Of a stretch of 64,000 nt of DNA, positions 51,835 through 61,458 are shown in pieces. The DNA is taken from contig CAYXZW010000004.1 in the NCBI GenBank assembly GCA_964469905.1, positions 1 through 64,000 on the forward strand. Direction: 5' to 3'. Source of the DNA: MVRV01 sp964469905 (GTDB lineage Bacteria > Desulfobacterota > Syntrophia > Syntrophales > Smithellaceae). A program made the position numbers and the translations under genes. Under the pieces are notes generated by a model. The model had not been told where the DNA came from. It did not search any database and saw nothing but the letters and a program-made list of their open reading frames with translations. The first letter of the stretch is position 1. Each line of letters begins with the position of its first letter.

Positions 51835-54797
51835 GCCGGCATAACCTCACTGCTTTCTTCTTTTGTTTTTTTCTCAGAATTATCTGCAAGTAATTCATCT
51901 ATCAATGGAGTTACTTGCTCTTTCATGATTTTGAACTTTTCCTTAAAATACGACTGCATCTCATATTGGTTTTTTTCATCTATTACCTTCTTTTCCGTTC
52001 CAGCAGTATTCCTAAACTGTGCATCAGCATACTGCCACCACGGCCACCCCCTTTCTGATCTTCCAGATAAAAATATTTTTTTTATTTTCTCACTGAAATC
52101 GGTGTTTTGAGCATTTATTGTGCTGTCGCATGATTGGATACCATAGAAGAGATTATCAAAATCATTAGTTCCAGCCTGAAGTGTAAGACAATATGTGCTT
52201 TTATCCTGGTCTGGTTTTTTCCAGGCTTCTTTATAGAAAGATATCCCCGCATACTTTTCCATGGTTTTTGCATTGGTATACATCTTCCATCCATCTTTCT
52301 CAGGGAAAAGCGTTTTTAGTGTATTGGTCAGCCCATCTATCAAGTTTTGAAGTTCTCCAATGAAATGAACCTGGTAGTTGTGATCATTGCACAGTTTCTT
52401 AATCAGGGGCTCCATTTTTAAAATATTTTTGGCTAGCCCTTCCATTGTCTCATCAAAAAATATACACCTTTCACCTGCAATAAGAGGCCAGGAACCATCG
52501 TTAATCCAATCAAAGTTACTTCCCCCTGTTTTTGTAAAGTTAGCCAAATTTGCACTCCAGATTCCGTAAAGATTCCCCGTGTCATGACTTTTTCCGAATG
52601 CGAATTCGCAGGCGCCGCATAACATCCCCAGCTGATGCTCGAATTTCGGGTCAATTTGCTCGTTTTGCTTCAGGGAGACAACGAGGCCATCAAAGCATGG
52701 TTCCGTCGGAATAATCTGCAGCATGACGGGGGGGAGGTCATCGTCGTTTGCGCCACTTTTGCGCCATGTCGAATGCCAGATTGAAATGGGAGCCATTTTT
52801 TCCAGTGAAATGGCTTTATTTTCAACTTTCCATACTCCTGTTTCACTCACAAGAAACTGCTCCAATACTTTGCATGCATGCGTCACAAGGTTTTTAACCG
52901 CTTCCAGATGGTTTCTGAGCATAATAAATTCAGGCAGGATCTTGTCAATTTCTTCGGTTACGAAAGATTCGTAACGAGCAAGCCATTCTGCTATACTTTT
53001 TCCTTCAAAATCATCAGATACTGTTATATTCTTAGGTATTGTGTATAGGCCACGATTTTTAATAAACGCCTTGATAATCTCCGTTTCAAAATCAGGCGGC
53101 TCTAAGTTCTTGAACATAACTGCCATATTTTTTTTCGTGCATGTAAATGCAGCAACTGCATCAAATTCTTCAACCTTAAAAGTTAAATAAGTTTCTAACG
53201 TAATCCACTCACAATCAAGATTCCTGGACATAAACGAAAATGTCATCCCTGCTTCACTTGCCTTTTGATTGCATTTTTCAGTAATCATTCTGAGATAATT
53301 ATAGATATAAAGACCGTTATTCCAGGTTCTTCTTTCTTCCTCCATTACAAGGGGATTTGCTAATTGCATTCTTGGGATGTCATTACAGGCATCACCAATT
53401 ATCACTTCCAAATCCTTCAATTTTTTAAATTTCCCCACACAATATTCAATGAAACCGTCAAGGTCATCTTGCCAGTCAAATGAAATATCGGCAATTCCAC
53501 TATTGCGCCATTTTCCATCAAGTAGTTGCCACCACGGCCAATATGGTTCCGGCTTTTCCGTCTGTTCCATTATTTTTATTGCCCTATCTGTAATGCGTGA
53601 CTCCCAATCACCTAATGTCATCCAACTTTCATATTTGAGGATGCCGATATACAAGCCGTTCAAAAAATGTCCTCCGCTTTCCAGGGTGAAAGACAACAAG
53701 CCGCGCCCCCGGTAGTTATCTGACTGCGGCTGCCAATCCTTTTTGAAGACGTTAAGTTTGCCATACTGCCTAAAACCGCTTAATCGTTCCCCCTCCGGAG
53801 CGCCTACCATCCAGTCTTCTGTTTCGGGAAAGATTTCTTTCAGCTTTTCTTCCAGCCGACTGATGGTTTTCTCCACCTTTCCTGCATAGTCAATCCAGTC
53901 GAGCAGTCCGGGGAAAATTTTATCAGAAAAAGCTTCAATATTATCTTTGAATAAATCAAAACATTTTTCCAAGGAATGGCCAGCAAGTTTGTTTGTTAAT
54001 GGTTCTTCCTTCAATAAAGCGACAAAATTCCAGCGCCTTGCCCCGGGAATCCTCTTGACATCTTTAAATGTTTCGCTTTTTTCTTTTTGAAAAAATGTTA
54101 CAAAGGGATATTTGAGGGGATCTCCATCTGATGCTGAATCTGCATATATATCTATTGTTTTTTTCTGTGTGCTAAATTTGAATATCAGATCAACACCTGT
54201 GGCGCCTATTCTAATGGGAAAAAAGAGGACAACATCTTGAGTCGCTCCCTTCTGAATAGAAAACATGGCATTGATGGTATCCAGACGCAGCCTATATTTG
54301 CCGTTTAAATTGTTTGCCAATAGTCGAGCAGCTCCTGATATGCCGCCGTCCATATCTCCTTTATCAACGGATTCCTTGTTCAGCATGACAAGAATGGCAT
54401 CGACAGCCGCTTGAAAACGCTCGCTGCCTTCCCCTTCTAAAGCATCGACCCATTGCTTATCAGAAAGATGGTATTTGAACGCCTCTTTTAACGGTGAATC
54501 TTCAATGCGTATCGGAAGCAACATCTTTTTATCGCTATTGGCAATATCCACTTCTTTAGCGCACTCCGCCGATCCCATAGATGCCTCAGAAACAAGCAGG
54601 GCAAGAATGTCCGTTTCGCTAATTCCTGCCATGATGGCGTTAGCCCACTGTTGGCCTGCTCCGATATCTCGCGGGGCAATCCAACAGGAAATACCTGCGC
54701 CCTCAAGCAGATTGCATAAATACTGGGCATCATTCTTATTCTTTTCTGTTCTTGTTGTATAACTAATAAATACTTCCTTTTTTTCTGTTCTAGCCAT
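51831..54797 (-). CDS. Large TIR-domain protein with tandem C-terminal repeats
   Basis: This is a 988-residue protein. The N-terminal TIR domain (about 6-140) has FISYTTR, CWIAPRDIGAGQQWANAI, and SEASMGSAECAKEVDIA, where E82 is the likely NADase glutamate. The rest contains repeated units: the ends PYWPWWQLLDGKWRNSG (about 430) and RGWPWWQYADAQFRNTA (about 935) match each other, as do the starts LEEKLKEIFPETEDWMVG and LTNTLKTLFPEKDGWKMY, with a third, weaker copy between. Such C-terminal units occur in nuclease-linked defence proteins and may sense phage components. GGAGG lies 4 nt before ATG. It is 18 bp after the RyR gene and overlaps the GmrSD-like start. Confidence 0.8.
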   Translation of the reverse strand: MARTEKKEVFISYTTRTEKNKNDAQYLCNLLEGAGISCWIAPRDIGAGQQWANAIMAGISETDILALLVSEASMGSAECAKEVDIANSDKKMLLPIRIEDSPLKEAFKYHLSDKQWVDALEGEGSERFQAAVDAILVMLNKESVDKGDMDGGISGAARLLANNLNGKYRLRLDTINAMFSIQKGATQDVVLFFPIRIGATGVDLIFKFSTQKKTIDIYADSASDGDPLKYPFVTFFQKEKSETFKDVKRIPGARRWNFVALLKEEPLTNKLAGHSLEKCFDLFKDNIEAFSDKIFPGLLDWIDYAGKVEKTISRLEEKLKEIFPETEDWMVGAPEGERLSGFRQYGKLNVFKKDWQPQSDNYRGRGLLSFTLESGGHFLNGLYIGILKYESWMTLGDWESRITDRAIKIMEQTEKPEPYWPWWQLLDGKWRNSGIADISFDWQDDLDGFIEYCVGKFKKLKDLEVIIGDACNDIPRMQLANPLVMEEERRTWNNGLYIYNYLRMITEKCNQKASEAGMTFSFMSRNLDCEWITLETYLTFKVEEFDAVAAFTCTKKNMAVMFKNLEPPDFETEIIKAFIKNRGLYTIPKNITVSDDFEGKSIAEWLARYESFVTEEIDKILPEFIMLRNHLEAVKNLVTHACKVLEQFLVSETGVWKVENKAISLEKMAPISIWHSTWRKSGANDDDLPPVMLQIIPTEPCFDGLVVSLKQNEQIDPKFEHQLGMLCGACEFAFGKSHDTGNLYGIWSANLANFTKTGGSNFDWINDGSWPLIAGERCIFFDETMEGLAKNILKMEPLIKKLCNDHNYQVHFIGELQNLIDGLTNTLKTLFPEKDGWKMYTNAKTMEKYAGISFYKEAWKKPDQDKSTYCLTLQAGTNDFDNLFYGIQSCDSTINAQNTDFSEKIKKIFLSGRSERGWPWWQYADAQFRNTAGTEKKVIDEKNQYEMQSYFKEKFKIMKEQVTPLIDELLADNSEKKTKEESSEVMPA

Positions 54798-54815
54798 AGT
54801 GCCTCCGTCAACAGA

Positions 54816-56852
54816 TTAGTTCTGCTTTTCACTATCGTTCATGAATTGTCTTTGCTTCTGCCATCCGGGACTGGCCAGAAGGTTCCTGATATTTTCAAGC
54901 ATGTCCTTGTCCTTTTGCTTCTCGCTTTCAGAGAGTTGTGCATAAGGGATGATCATTGGATGGATTTTTTTCTCGTTGTTTCTTACCAGACCATAACGCC
55001 ACCCATCCATAAGTCTTTCAGCCATCCACCGCCTGTGTTCCATCTCTGACAGCATTTCAAAAAAAACATGGTTGTGAGCAATATTAGCTAGAGGAGTCAA
55101 ATCTTGACCATCACAACCGATAGCGCGAAGCTTGACCGAAAGATGATCAGCCGGCCAGCGATTCGCGTCCTTCATGACTTCGTTGAGTTCCTCCCATACT
55201 ACCAACGAAATATTATCTCTCTTTTTCTGGGGATAATGCATCGGGTAGGCTGCATCAAGCAAGGATGCATTCAGCCGGAATAACTGTGTCTGTTCCGTAA
55301 TGGTGAGCTCATGGAAAAGTTTGCTCCTTATTGAAGACGTCCGAGTTGCCAGCTTTTCAAACCTCGGTGCCAAAACCGTGCCGCGTTTCTTAAAGATTCG
55401 ATCATAGAGACTTGGCATCTTCAGGATTCGATTGAGAGAGGCTATGGGATCTTGTTCCTTGAAGTCCGTCAATTCGGGGATGTCCTTTAACACGGCATGA
55501 ATAAAATCAAGAGGTTTGCTTTCTTTGAAGTCGTTTTCATTGAAAGGAATCTGAGTATTGACGTATGCTGAGTGGATTGTTCGCGCCAACTCATCTGTTA
55601 CCTCGTCCATTAGGACCTGATAACCACAAGCAGCATCATAAATATTGAAACCCTGTATATTCAGGTCTAATGTATATTGCGATTCGTTTCCCTCCATGAG
55701 TTCAGACAAAGAAGATCTCATGCAGACTACAATCGGTATGTCGTCTGAGGGAAGAAGAGATCGAATCCGCATAGCAAGAGAAACACCAGTCGAATCATCA
55801 TCTAACGCAATATATACAGCAGCCGGTTTTGAACAGGTAATCTCTTCTATCGACAGAAGGCATTCGGGATCATGATCGATAAAACGGATATTAACACCAG
55901 GGACAATAAAAGATGGAGGTTTCGCCCCATCACCATAAACCGCAAGAAACTTCTCAGAGTTTGTTTTGATATTTCGATCAACGACGTTAATTTCCAGTCG
56001 CTGCCACTCGGCGTAATGCCCGATTCGTGCAGCCTGTTTAATGATGTGCTCTCCCATCCTGCTGAATCCAATTATGACAAAAGAGATGGTTTTATCTGAC
56101 AGTCCTTGTTTTCTGGCATACAGGTCAGGAGGGTATTTTTCCAAGATAACACGGGCAGATGTTTCGTAGATGTTGAAGATACTGGCATCGAATTCGTTAT
56201 AGGTTCTTGCAAAGAGATCATGGTGGGCGAAAATTGATCGCAAACTTGAACTGGTAATATGGGTATAACAGCGCAAATTAACCGTCGAATCATTTCTGTA
56301 AGCGGTTTCTGCCAGCAGCTTTCCCTCACTTGCTATTTTAATATTGGCATTGTCACTCCCTGTGACGGCAAAAAGATATTTTGCTTTTGCAGTATTTGCT
56401 TCATCCAGCATGACCTGGTCCGAAGCGTCACCTATCAAAACTAATACACCACGTTCCCTGCAGCCCGGAATGTCGGGATGATCTTTCTTGGACTCTATAA
56501 CAACCACACGGTATCCTTTTACTAGAAAACTGCTCATCAGGCGCATTCCCTTGTCTCCGAGACCGCTGATGACCACATGGCCAGAAGTCTGCTGAAGGCG
56601 GATCAGTTCGTATTTTTCCCGAATTTGCTTCCAGAATGCCTGAATAGAACCTAGTGCTGTTCCCCCCGCCCCTAAAAACTTGGCAATAGTAAACAAGAGC
56701 TTTTGCTGCTCTGGTTTACCGACAATAATTAATATAACGCCAGTAATAACCAGAATTACAGCCGTCACCAACAGACCGATGACCAACCACCAGGAGTATT
56801 TACGATTCCAGCGCCCAAAGGCAGTAAATGAAGAGACACTATGTTTTTTCAT
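54816..56852 (-). CDS. Membrane protein with two RCK/TrkA-N domains and a C-terminal RyR domain
   Basis: From ATG 56852 it is 678 residues. Two membrane helices (WWLVIGLLVTAVILVITGVI and a second near residue 60) are followed by a first Rossmann/TrkA-N unit (HVVISGLGDKGMRLMSSFL, VVVIESK, GDASDQVMLDEA), a second (ISFVIIGFSRMGEHII, then AVYGDGAKP), and a C-terminal RyR domain with EMEHRRWMAERLMDGWRYG and HPMIIPYAQLSESEK. RyR domains in bacteria were proposed to bind nucleotide signals in conflict systems. The architecture suggests a ligand-gated ion channel or membrane effector. Its start is 4 nt after the SLOG gene's stop. Confidence 0.82.
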   Translation of the reverse strand: MKKHSVSSFTAFGRWNRKYSWWLVIGLLVTAVILVITGVILIIVGKPEQQKLLFTIAKFLGAGGTALGSIQAFWKQIREKYELIRLQQTSGHVVISGLGDKGMRLMSSFLVKGYRVVVIESKKDHPDIPGCRERGVLVLIGDASDQVMLDEANTAKAKYLFAVTGSDNANIKIASEGKLLAETAYRNDSTVNLRCYTHITSSSLRSIFAHHDLFARTYNEFDASIFNIYETSARVILEKYPPDLYARKQGLSDKTISFVIIGFSRMGEHIIKQAARIGHYAEWQRLEINVVDRNIKTNSEKFLAVYGDGAKPPSFIVPGVNIRFIDHDPECLLSIEEITCSKPAAVYIALDDDSTGVSLAMRIRSLLPSDDIPIVVCMRSSLSELMEGNESQYTLDLNIQGFNIYDAACGYQVLMDEVTDELARTIHSAYVNTQIPFNENDFKESKPLDFIHAVLKDIPELTDFKEQDPIASLNRILKMPSLYDRIFKKRGTVLAPRFEKLATRTSSIRSKLFHELTITEQTQLFRLNASLLDAAYPMHYPQKKRDNISLVVWEELNEVMKDANRWPADHLSVKLRAIGCDGQDLTPLANIAHNHVFFEMLSEMEHRRWMAERLMDGWRYGLVRNNEKKIHPMIIPYAQLSESEKQKDKDMLENIRNLLASPGWQKQRQFMNDSEKQN

Positions 56853-56856
56853 AAAG

Positions 56857-58644
56857 TTACCCCTGTGGAACCTCAATAGGACGTTCGCGGTGCATCAATA
56901 GCCAGTCCCCATTTTCGGCGATGGCTTCCTTACCGAGCTTGAGTAATACATCACGGCTCTGTAATTCATTGTCAGGATTTGACTCCAGGAGCTTAAGCGC
57001 CTTATTAAAGAGCGCCCCCATCCGTATGTATTGTTTCGCTTGTGCAGAAAAGAGCATTTTATCATTGTAATAATTTATGGCACCGGCAATGACGAATGAG
57101 GCAGGTGTGGCAACTTGCATCCAATTGTCTAACAAATCGCCACCAAGCTTAAACTTGTGAATAATAAGCATTGCGGGTGTTAAAACAAACATAGCAATGC
57201 TGAAGAATACTTTAGAAATTAAGTTTAATCTTTCCATTTTTTTCTTCTGTTTAATGGCAGCATTTCTATAGTAGTGTGATTGTCCTTGCACCCAGTATGT
57301 TTTAACTGCTTGAAGAGCTTCTATATGGATGGGCTTGTTACAATCGTTGACAAAACCAGTTAAAAGATTCCAATTCCTGATGGCTTGACGAATCCAATCA
57401 AGCTCACTCTGTTGCTTGCCCAGATAGTCAGAAGCGACAGATTCGCGCAATCCAGCCAGTCTCCAAAAAAATTGAACGCGTAATCCTTCTGCAAGCGCCC
57501 GGTAATCGAGGAATTTTTCTTGATTTTTGCGTTGCTTTGACCAGTAGTAAACACCATAGGCGCACGCCATTGGTGCAAGATATCCTAAAATGACAATCAG
57601 TGCCGAAGAAATGCTCAGGTACATTTCAAAAAAGAAGACTATAAGCGGTACAAAACATGCGATGGCATATAGGGCGGCATAGGTATCCTTTTGAAAATGG
57701 ATTGCCATAGCATCCGCAATTGCAAATCGCTCAAGCAATTCCTTCTGTGGTCCGGAAAGATCCTCCTTTGTGAACTTACTATCTGTATGCTGCCCGGGAG
57801 ATGACGTTGGAATCGACATAAGCCATTCCACCGACTGCTTTGATTGTGTCGCAAGTTCATTGGCAAGCGTGATCGCATCGCAGTTAAATGCATCAATACA
57901 TGTAAAGACTCGCTGCTGCTCTTCTTCTCGAGATCCCGTGTTGTCTTCATTGAGTGGATATAGAATGTTTACTGCAAATTGATTAAATGACGGGAATGTA
58001 TCGTGCGACAGGAATTGCTGAAAAAAGCCTGTATCAGGCCTTATGGATCCATTTTCCGATTTGCGACGAGTTACAATATGATAGACAGGACCGGTCTGGA
58101 TGGGATTAAATATGATATCCTCGTTGTCAGCCCTTGTCGTATCGCCCGATAACTGAAGTTCTACGATGTCTGCTGTACCACCGAGTTTCTCATTGAGAAT
58201 ACCATCCCACAAGGCAATCAGAATCTGGCAATGCTCAACCATGAACTGGCCTGCTGCGAAATACTGTCGATCACGGGCAGGTCCGTAGTCCTTGATTGAA
58301 TTAATGGTGTTTCCTTGAACGATGGGAATTACAAATGATGAAAATGCTTTGGAAAGAAGCTTTGTAAAATTTTCTTTTGATGAACTGGATTCAAAGTCTC
58401 TTTCGTATTCATCTTGGGGGAGCGGCAACGGGACAATAAGTTGCATACTATTCTCGATAGCTACTTCCGCAGCAATACGGTCGGCACCTTCTGCAAGAGA
58501 GGATATTAATGAGAGGGGCGTAAATGGATACTTAGCTTTAAGATCAGCAAAAATAGATTGTACCCGCCTCTTTAACTCCTGATAATCTTCTTCGTAAATG
58601 TCACGATGCCCTGTGACACCTATCATAATGGGTACAGACGCCAT
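56857..58644 (-). CDS. SLOG-domain protein with C-terminal membrane (SLATT-like) segments
   Basis: This 595-residue protein starts at ATG 58644 (AAAGG 7 nt upstream; the frame extends to 58665). The N-terminal SLOG/Rossmann-like domain reads MIGVTGHRDI, LISSLAEGADRIAAEVA and IVPLPLPQDEYERDF, typical of nucleotide-ligand-sensing SLOG proteins. The C-terminal half has two pairs of membrane helices (YAALYAIACFVPLIVFFFEM with SSALIVILGYLAPMACAYGV, and VFFSIAMFVLTPAMLII with ATPASFVIAGAI). Between them is DYRALAEGLRVQFFWRLAG, a pattern found in SLATT effector domains. SLOG domains bind NAD- or nucleotide-derived signals in Thoeris and related systems. This is a likely sensor-effector for a TIR-made signal. 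Confidence 0.8.
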   Translation of the reverse strand: MASVPIMIGVTGHRDIYEEDYQELKRRVQSIFADLKAKYPFTPLSLISSLAEGADRIAAEVAIENSMQLIVPLPLPQDEYERDFESSSSKENFTKLLSKAFSSFVIPIVQGNTINSIKDYGPARDRQYFAAGQFMVEHCQILIALWDGILNEKLGGTADIVELQLSGDTTRADNEDIIFNPIQTGPVYHIVTRRKSENGSIRPDTGFFQQFLSHDTFPSFNQFAVNILYPLNEDNTGSREEEQQRVFTCIDAFNCDAITLANELATQSKQSVEWLMSIPTSSPGQHTDSKFTKEDLSGPQKELLERFAIADAMAIHFQKDTYAALYAIACFVPLIVFFFEMYLSISSALIVILGYLAPMACAYGVYYWSKQRKNQEKFLDYRALAEGLRVQFFWRLAGLRESVASDYLGKQQSELDWIRQAIRNWNLLTGFVNDCNKPIHIEALQAVKTYWVQGQSHYYRNAAIKQKKKMERLNLISKVFFSIAMFVLTPAMLIIHKFKLGGDLLDNWMQVATPASFVIAGAINYYNDKMLFSAQAKQYIRMGALFNKALKLLESNPDNELQSRDVLLKLGKEAIAENGDWLLMHRERPIEVPQG

Positions 58645-58711
58645 TGATCTGCCTTTAATATTCATCTAACGTTTCTGTTATGATAGATATGTTCACATTC
58701 TTGAGTCTTTA

Positions 58712-59860
58712 TTATAGGAGTTTTTTGCTCGCGACACTCCAAATCAAATTTATAAATGTCACAAGTTGTTCGGCAACATATTTAGCGAACCCAAGATCAG
58801 CCAATTCCGCAAATGACACTCTTTTTATGGTTTCAAAGCCAAGGTTTCCTATTTCTTCAGAGTTCAATTCATAATAATGATCTTTAACATGAAAACCACC
58901 TTTTGAATCAAGCGCCTCTGGGATCAGGTTAAATTCATCACAAGTCTGTCTGAACAGTGGATCTCTTTTTTCGCTTTCTGAATAGATTCCCCATACAACA
59001 TTTATCCTATCCAGGCGTCTCTTGGTCAGAGAGACTGAAATGAAATATTTTTCATTGATCTGCCAATAGACCCAATTCTCTTCTGCAATATCATCATCCT
59101 GCGCAATTTCATTTGGGATGAATGGCAATCGAGCAGGATCCATTGTTTCTCTAACTAATTTTAAGAATTTAATGCCCACATTGGGCCATGCATTATCTCC
59201 AACGACAACAGGGTCACTTTGAACTATAGTCCCTTTAAAACTAATGTTTGCTTCATCTATCTCACTCTTTACCCTCGCCTCTAAGTCCTTTGCTCGGTCA
59301 ATAGAAATGCAAAGATCCCTTGTTAGGTTATTTATTGTATCTCGTTCAATATCCGTTATTTGACCATCTTCATACGCCATACGTAGAACTTTTAATAGTG
59401 CTTCCTCATTAGATCTGTTTTCAGATTCAGTTACTTTTGTCTCCTTTTTTTCTCGTTGGCTAAATAAATCAACTTGTTCTTTAATCCTCTCAGCGACAGA
59501 ATTAAGATGATCGACTTGACTGTCTAAAATATCAATAACGTTTGGCGTAGCTAAATGATATTTAAAAGCTCGTTCAGGTGCAATGTCTTCAATCCGAACC
59601 GGAATTAATAGGCATTTATTTTGTGCAGAGAGCGTTAACTCTTTTAGGACATTTTCGCTATTCTGTGAATTTGAAGAGAATACAAGAATTACAATGGGCA
59701 CATTATCGATAGCGTCGACAATTTTTTCCGCCCAATTCCCAAGGCCGATGTTATCTTTATCTCGCCAGCAGCGGACTCCATTTTTTTCAAGCAAATCCCT
59801 TAAAGTTACAACAAATTTCTCATCCTGCCTCGAGTAGCTTAAAAATACATCATAGCTCAT
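58712..59860 (-). CDS. TIR-domain protein
   Basis: This 382-residue protein has an N-terminal TIR domain (1-130): DVFLSYSRQDEKFV, CWRDKDNIGLGNWAEKI and SSNSQNSENVLKELTLSA, with the catalytic-type glutamate in KEL. The middle (145-205) is helical, with EALLKVLRMAYEDGQITDIE, like a TerB/EF-like regulatory module. The C-terminal 180 residues form an alpha/beta domain of unknown type (YWQINEKYFISVSLTKRRLD). TIR enzymes in defence cleave NAD and can make signalling cyclic ADP-ribose isomers. It follows the small membrane protein gene and precedes the SLOG gene by 67 bp. It is the best candidate for the signal-making enzyme. Confidence 0.83.
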   Translation of the reverse strand: MSYDVFLSYSRQDEKFVVTLRDLLEKNGVRCWRDKDNIGLGNWAEKIVDAIDNVPIVILVFSSNSQNSENVLKELTLSAQNKCLLIPVRIEDIAPERAFKYHLATPNVIDILDSQVDHLNSVAERIKEQVDLFSQREKKETKVTESENRSNEEALLKVLRMAYEDGQITDIERDTINNLTRDLCISIDRAKDLEARVKSEIDEANISFKGTIVQSDPVVVGDNAWPNVGIKFLKLVRETMDPARLPFIPNEIAQDDDIAEENWVYWQINEKYFISVSLTKRRLDRINVVWGIYSESEKRDPLFRQTCDEFNLIPEALDSKGGFHVKDHYYELNSEEIGNLGFETIKRVSFAELADLGFAKYVAEQLVTFINLIWSVASKKLL

Positions 59861-59906
59861 TTGTTATTCCCCTTTCTCATTTTGATCACATATACTTAAA
59901 CAAAAG

Positions 59907-60440
59907 TTATACTCTAATTCCGCGACTTGCAAGGGTTCTTTCCGGATTAAATATTCCCTCTTTATTCCTGACAAGAGCAAAAACAATTGGGGATAGGACA
60001 AGGAGAAATGCAAAGCCTGTGCGCCGAGAAGAAGCCCTGTTTGAACCTGTTTTACCAGAAGGTGTCACAAAGTTAAGTAGATTAATGATAAATAATACGG
60101 AAAGAGAAATCTTTGTGACTAACGCAAATAAAATACCTAGAGGATTTTGATTATCTTGAATGGTTCTGATAACAATCCATAAAAAAAGAACAGATTCAAC
60201 AATGGCAATAAATATGAAACCTATTTTATGGTTATCCTTTGATGCAAATGAAAAAACATACATGAGAATTATAGGAACCAGACCCAGTAAAAAGACTAGC
60301 CCCAAATCATTATAATCCCGAAAGACGGTGATCTTCTGTTTGAAGCCCATAACAACTCCGATTACAACAAAGACAACCCACGCAATCAATGTGTAGATGT
60401 TAAATATCCAGTCTGTCCAGACATACACATTAGCTTCCAT
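59907..60440 (-). CDS. Small multi-pass membrane protein, first gene of the TIR/SLOG/RyR operon
   Basis: This 177-residue protein has about five membrane helices (IFNIYTLIAWVVFVVIGVVMG, LGLVFLLGLVPIILMYVFSF, IGFIFIAIVESVLFLWIVI, LFALVTKISLSVLFIINLL, TGFAFLLVLSPIVFALV) with short charged loops and no recognised family. A purine-rich AAGGAAAGG precedes the ATG. It lies 46 bp upstream of the TIR gene in the same direction and is the promoter-proximal gene of the block. It could be an accessory membrane component or a self-protection factor; this is inference from position only. Confidence 0.65.
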   Translation of the reverse strand: MEANVYVWTDWIFNIYTLIAWVVFVVIGVVMGFKQKITVFRDYNDLGLVFLLGLVPIILMYVFSFASKDNHKIGFIFIAIVESVLFLWIVIRTIQDNQNPLGILFALVTKISLSVLFIINLLNFVTPSGKTGSNRASSRRTGFAFLLVLSPIVFALVRNKEGIFNPERTLASRGIRV

Positions 60441-60749
60441 TGGTGATCCTTTCCTTATTATGTTTGAGTCGAGGTTGGTATAGAAATACGGCGTGCACAG
60501 TTTTAAGTGGTGAGCTACAAATTAATGCACTATTTCGGTATTAGAAGTTGGTTCCTGATTCCACAGTAACCAACGTTCCCGCAAGCCCCCCGTTTCATCC
60601 ACCCGGGAACATCCATGTCGTTTATATCATAATCATGGGAGAAAAGGCATTATTTATTAACGATTGAAATCAAGCATTTTCATCAACGTTAACGTTTTGT
60701 GTACTTCAGGAAGCTGTCATCATCCAGCCCTGTTGATATTAGCTTTAAA
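60441..60749. other. Promoter region of the TIR/SLOG/RyR operon
   Basis: These 309 bp contain no ORF. GTTCCCG (60575-60581) and CGGGAAC (60604-60610) form an inverted repeat with a 22-nt loop. The operon promoter should lie here, and the hairpin could be an operator or a terminator relic of the upstream gene. Confidence 0.5.
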
Positions 60750-61448
60750 TTAAACACCCAGATACAAAATGCTTAATGCAATGGCATATTGAGCGGCATA
60801 ATAAAGTATATGGTTAATTGCAATGTACGCACTCGAGTCTTTGTTTTGATAGTATACGCCTATGAGAACAACATCGGACAGCAAAAACAATACAGAGCCA
60901 ACTGCAAGCAATAAAGTAGCTGCCGCATAGCCCTGAATAACCGCTGCGTAGCATGCCTGTGTCATCATGTACGAAAGGAAGAATGAATAAAGATAGGAAT
61001 CAATGGTATGTTCTTTGAAATCGACTTTGAGAATATAGATGCTGATTAATATAATTGCCAATGCAATTACAACAGCAAATATTAATGGAATCCAATTGAA
61101 TCCGAAATACATGATCAATGCGGCCAAATAGAATAAATGGCCTGCAAGAAATGCCACCATTCCACCATGTTGATATAGCGAGGATGATTCTGAATATAAT
61201 ATTTTGAGGTCTAAAACAATATCGCCAATCAGTCCGCAGATAAGGCCCATAGTAATCAGCATAAAAAAAGCAGTTACACCAGGACTTGGGTTGGCAATAA
61301 ATGAAACAAAGGCTACTGCTATGAACAAAAAGCTGGGAATAATTTTAAGCAATACCGCCTTTACACTACCATTACGGTCTCTGGCGATGAGGAATAGGGT
61401 TAGTGCAACAGCGCCTAAAAATATAATCACGTAAGGATATAAATGCAT
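60750..61448 (-). CDS. YhhN family (lysoplasmalogenase-like) membrane protein
   Basis: This 232-residue protein starts at ATG 61448 (AGGT 7 nt upstream; longer frame to 61475). It has about eight membrane helices with family motifs: GLIGDIVLDL in helix 3, GHLFYLAALI, LLLAVGSVLFLLSDVVL and NHILYYAAQYAIALS at the C-terminus. YhhN/TMEM86 proteins hydrolyse the vinyl-ether bond of lysoplasmalogens, which fits an anaerobe that may have plasmalogen lipids. A 58-aa gene ends 10 nt upstream, so the two are co-translated. Confidence 0.82.
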   Translation of the reverse strand: MHLYPYVIIFLGAVALTLFLIARDRNGSVKAVLLKIIPSFLFIAVAFVSFIANPSPGVTAFFMLITMGLICGLIGDIVLDLKILYSESSSLYQHGGMVAFLAGHLFYLAALIMYFGFNWIPLIFAVVIALAIILISIYILKVDFKEHTIDSYLYSFFLSYMMTQACYAAVIQGYAAATLLLAVGSVLFLLSDVVLIGVYYQNKDSSAYIAINHILYYAAQYAIALSILYLGV

Positions 61449-61458
61449 AAACATTACC

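Noticed and set aside
54475..54762. 95-codon plus-strand ORF inside the TIR domain region
   Set aside because: It is antisense to the conserved TIR coding sequence and has no ribosome site.
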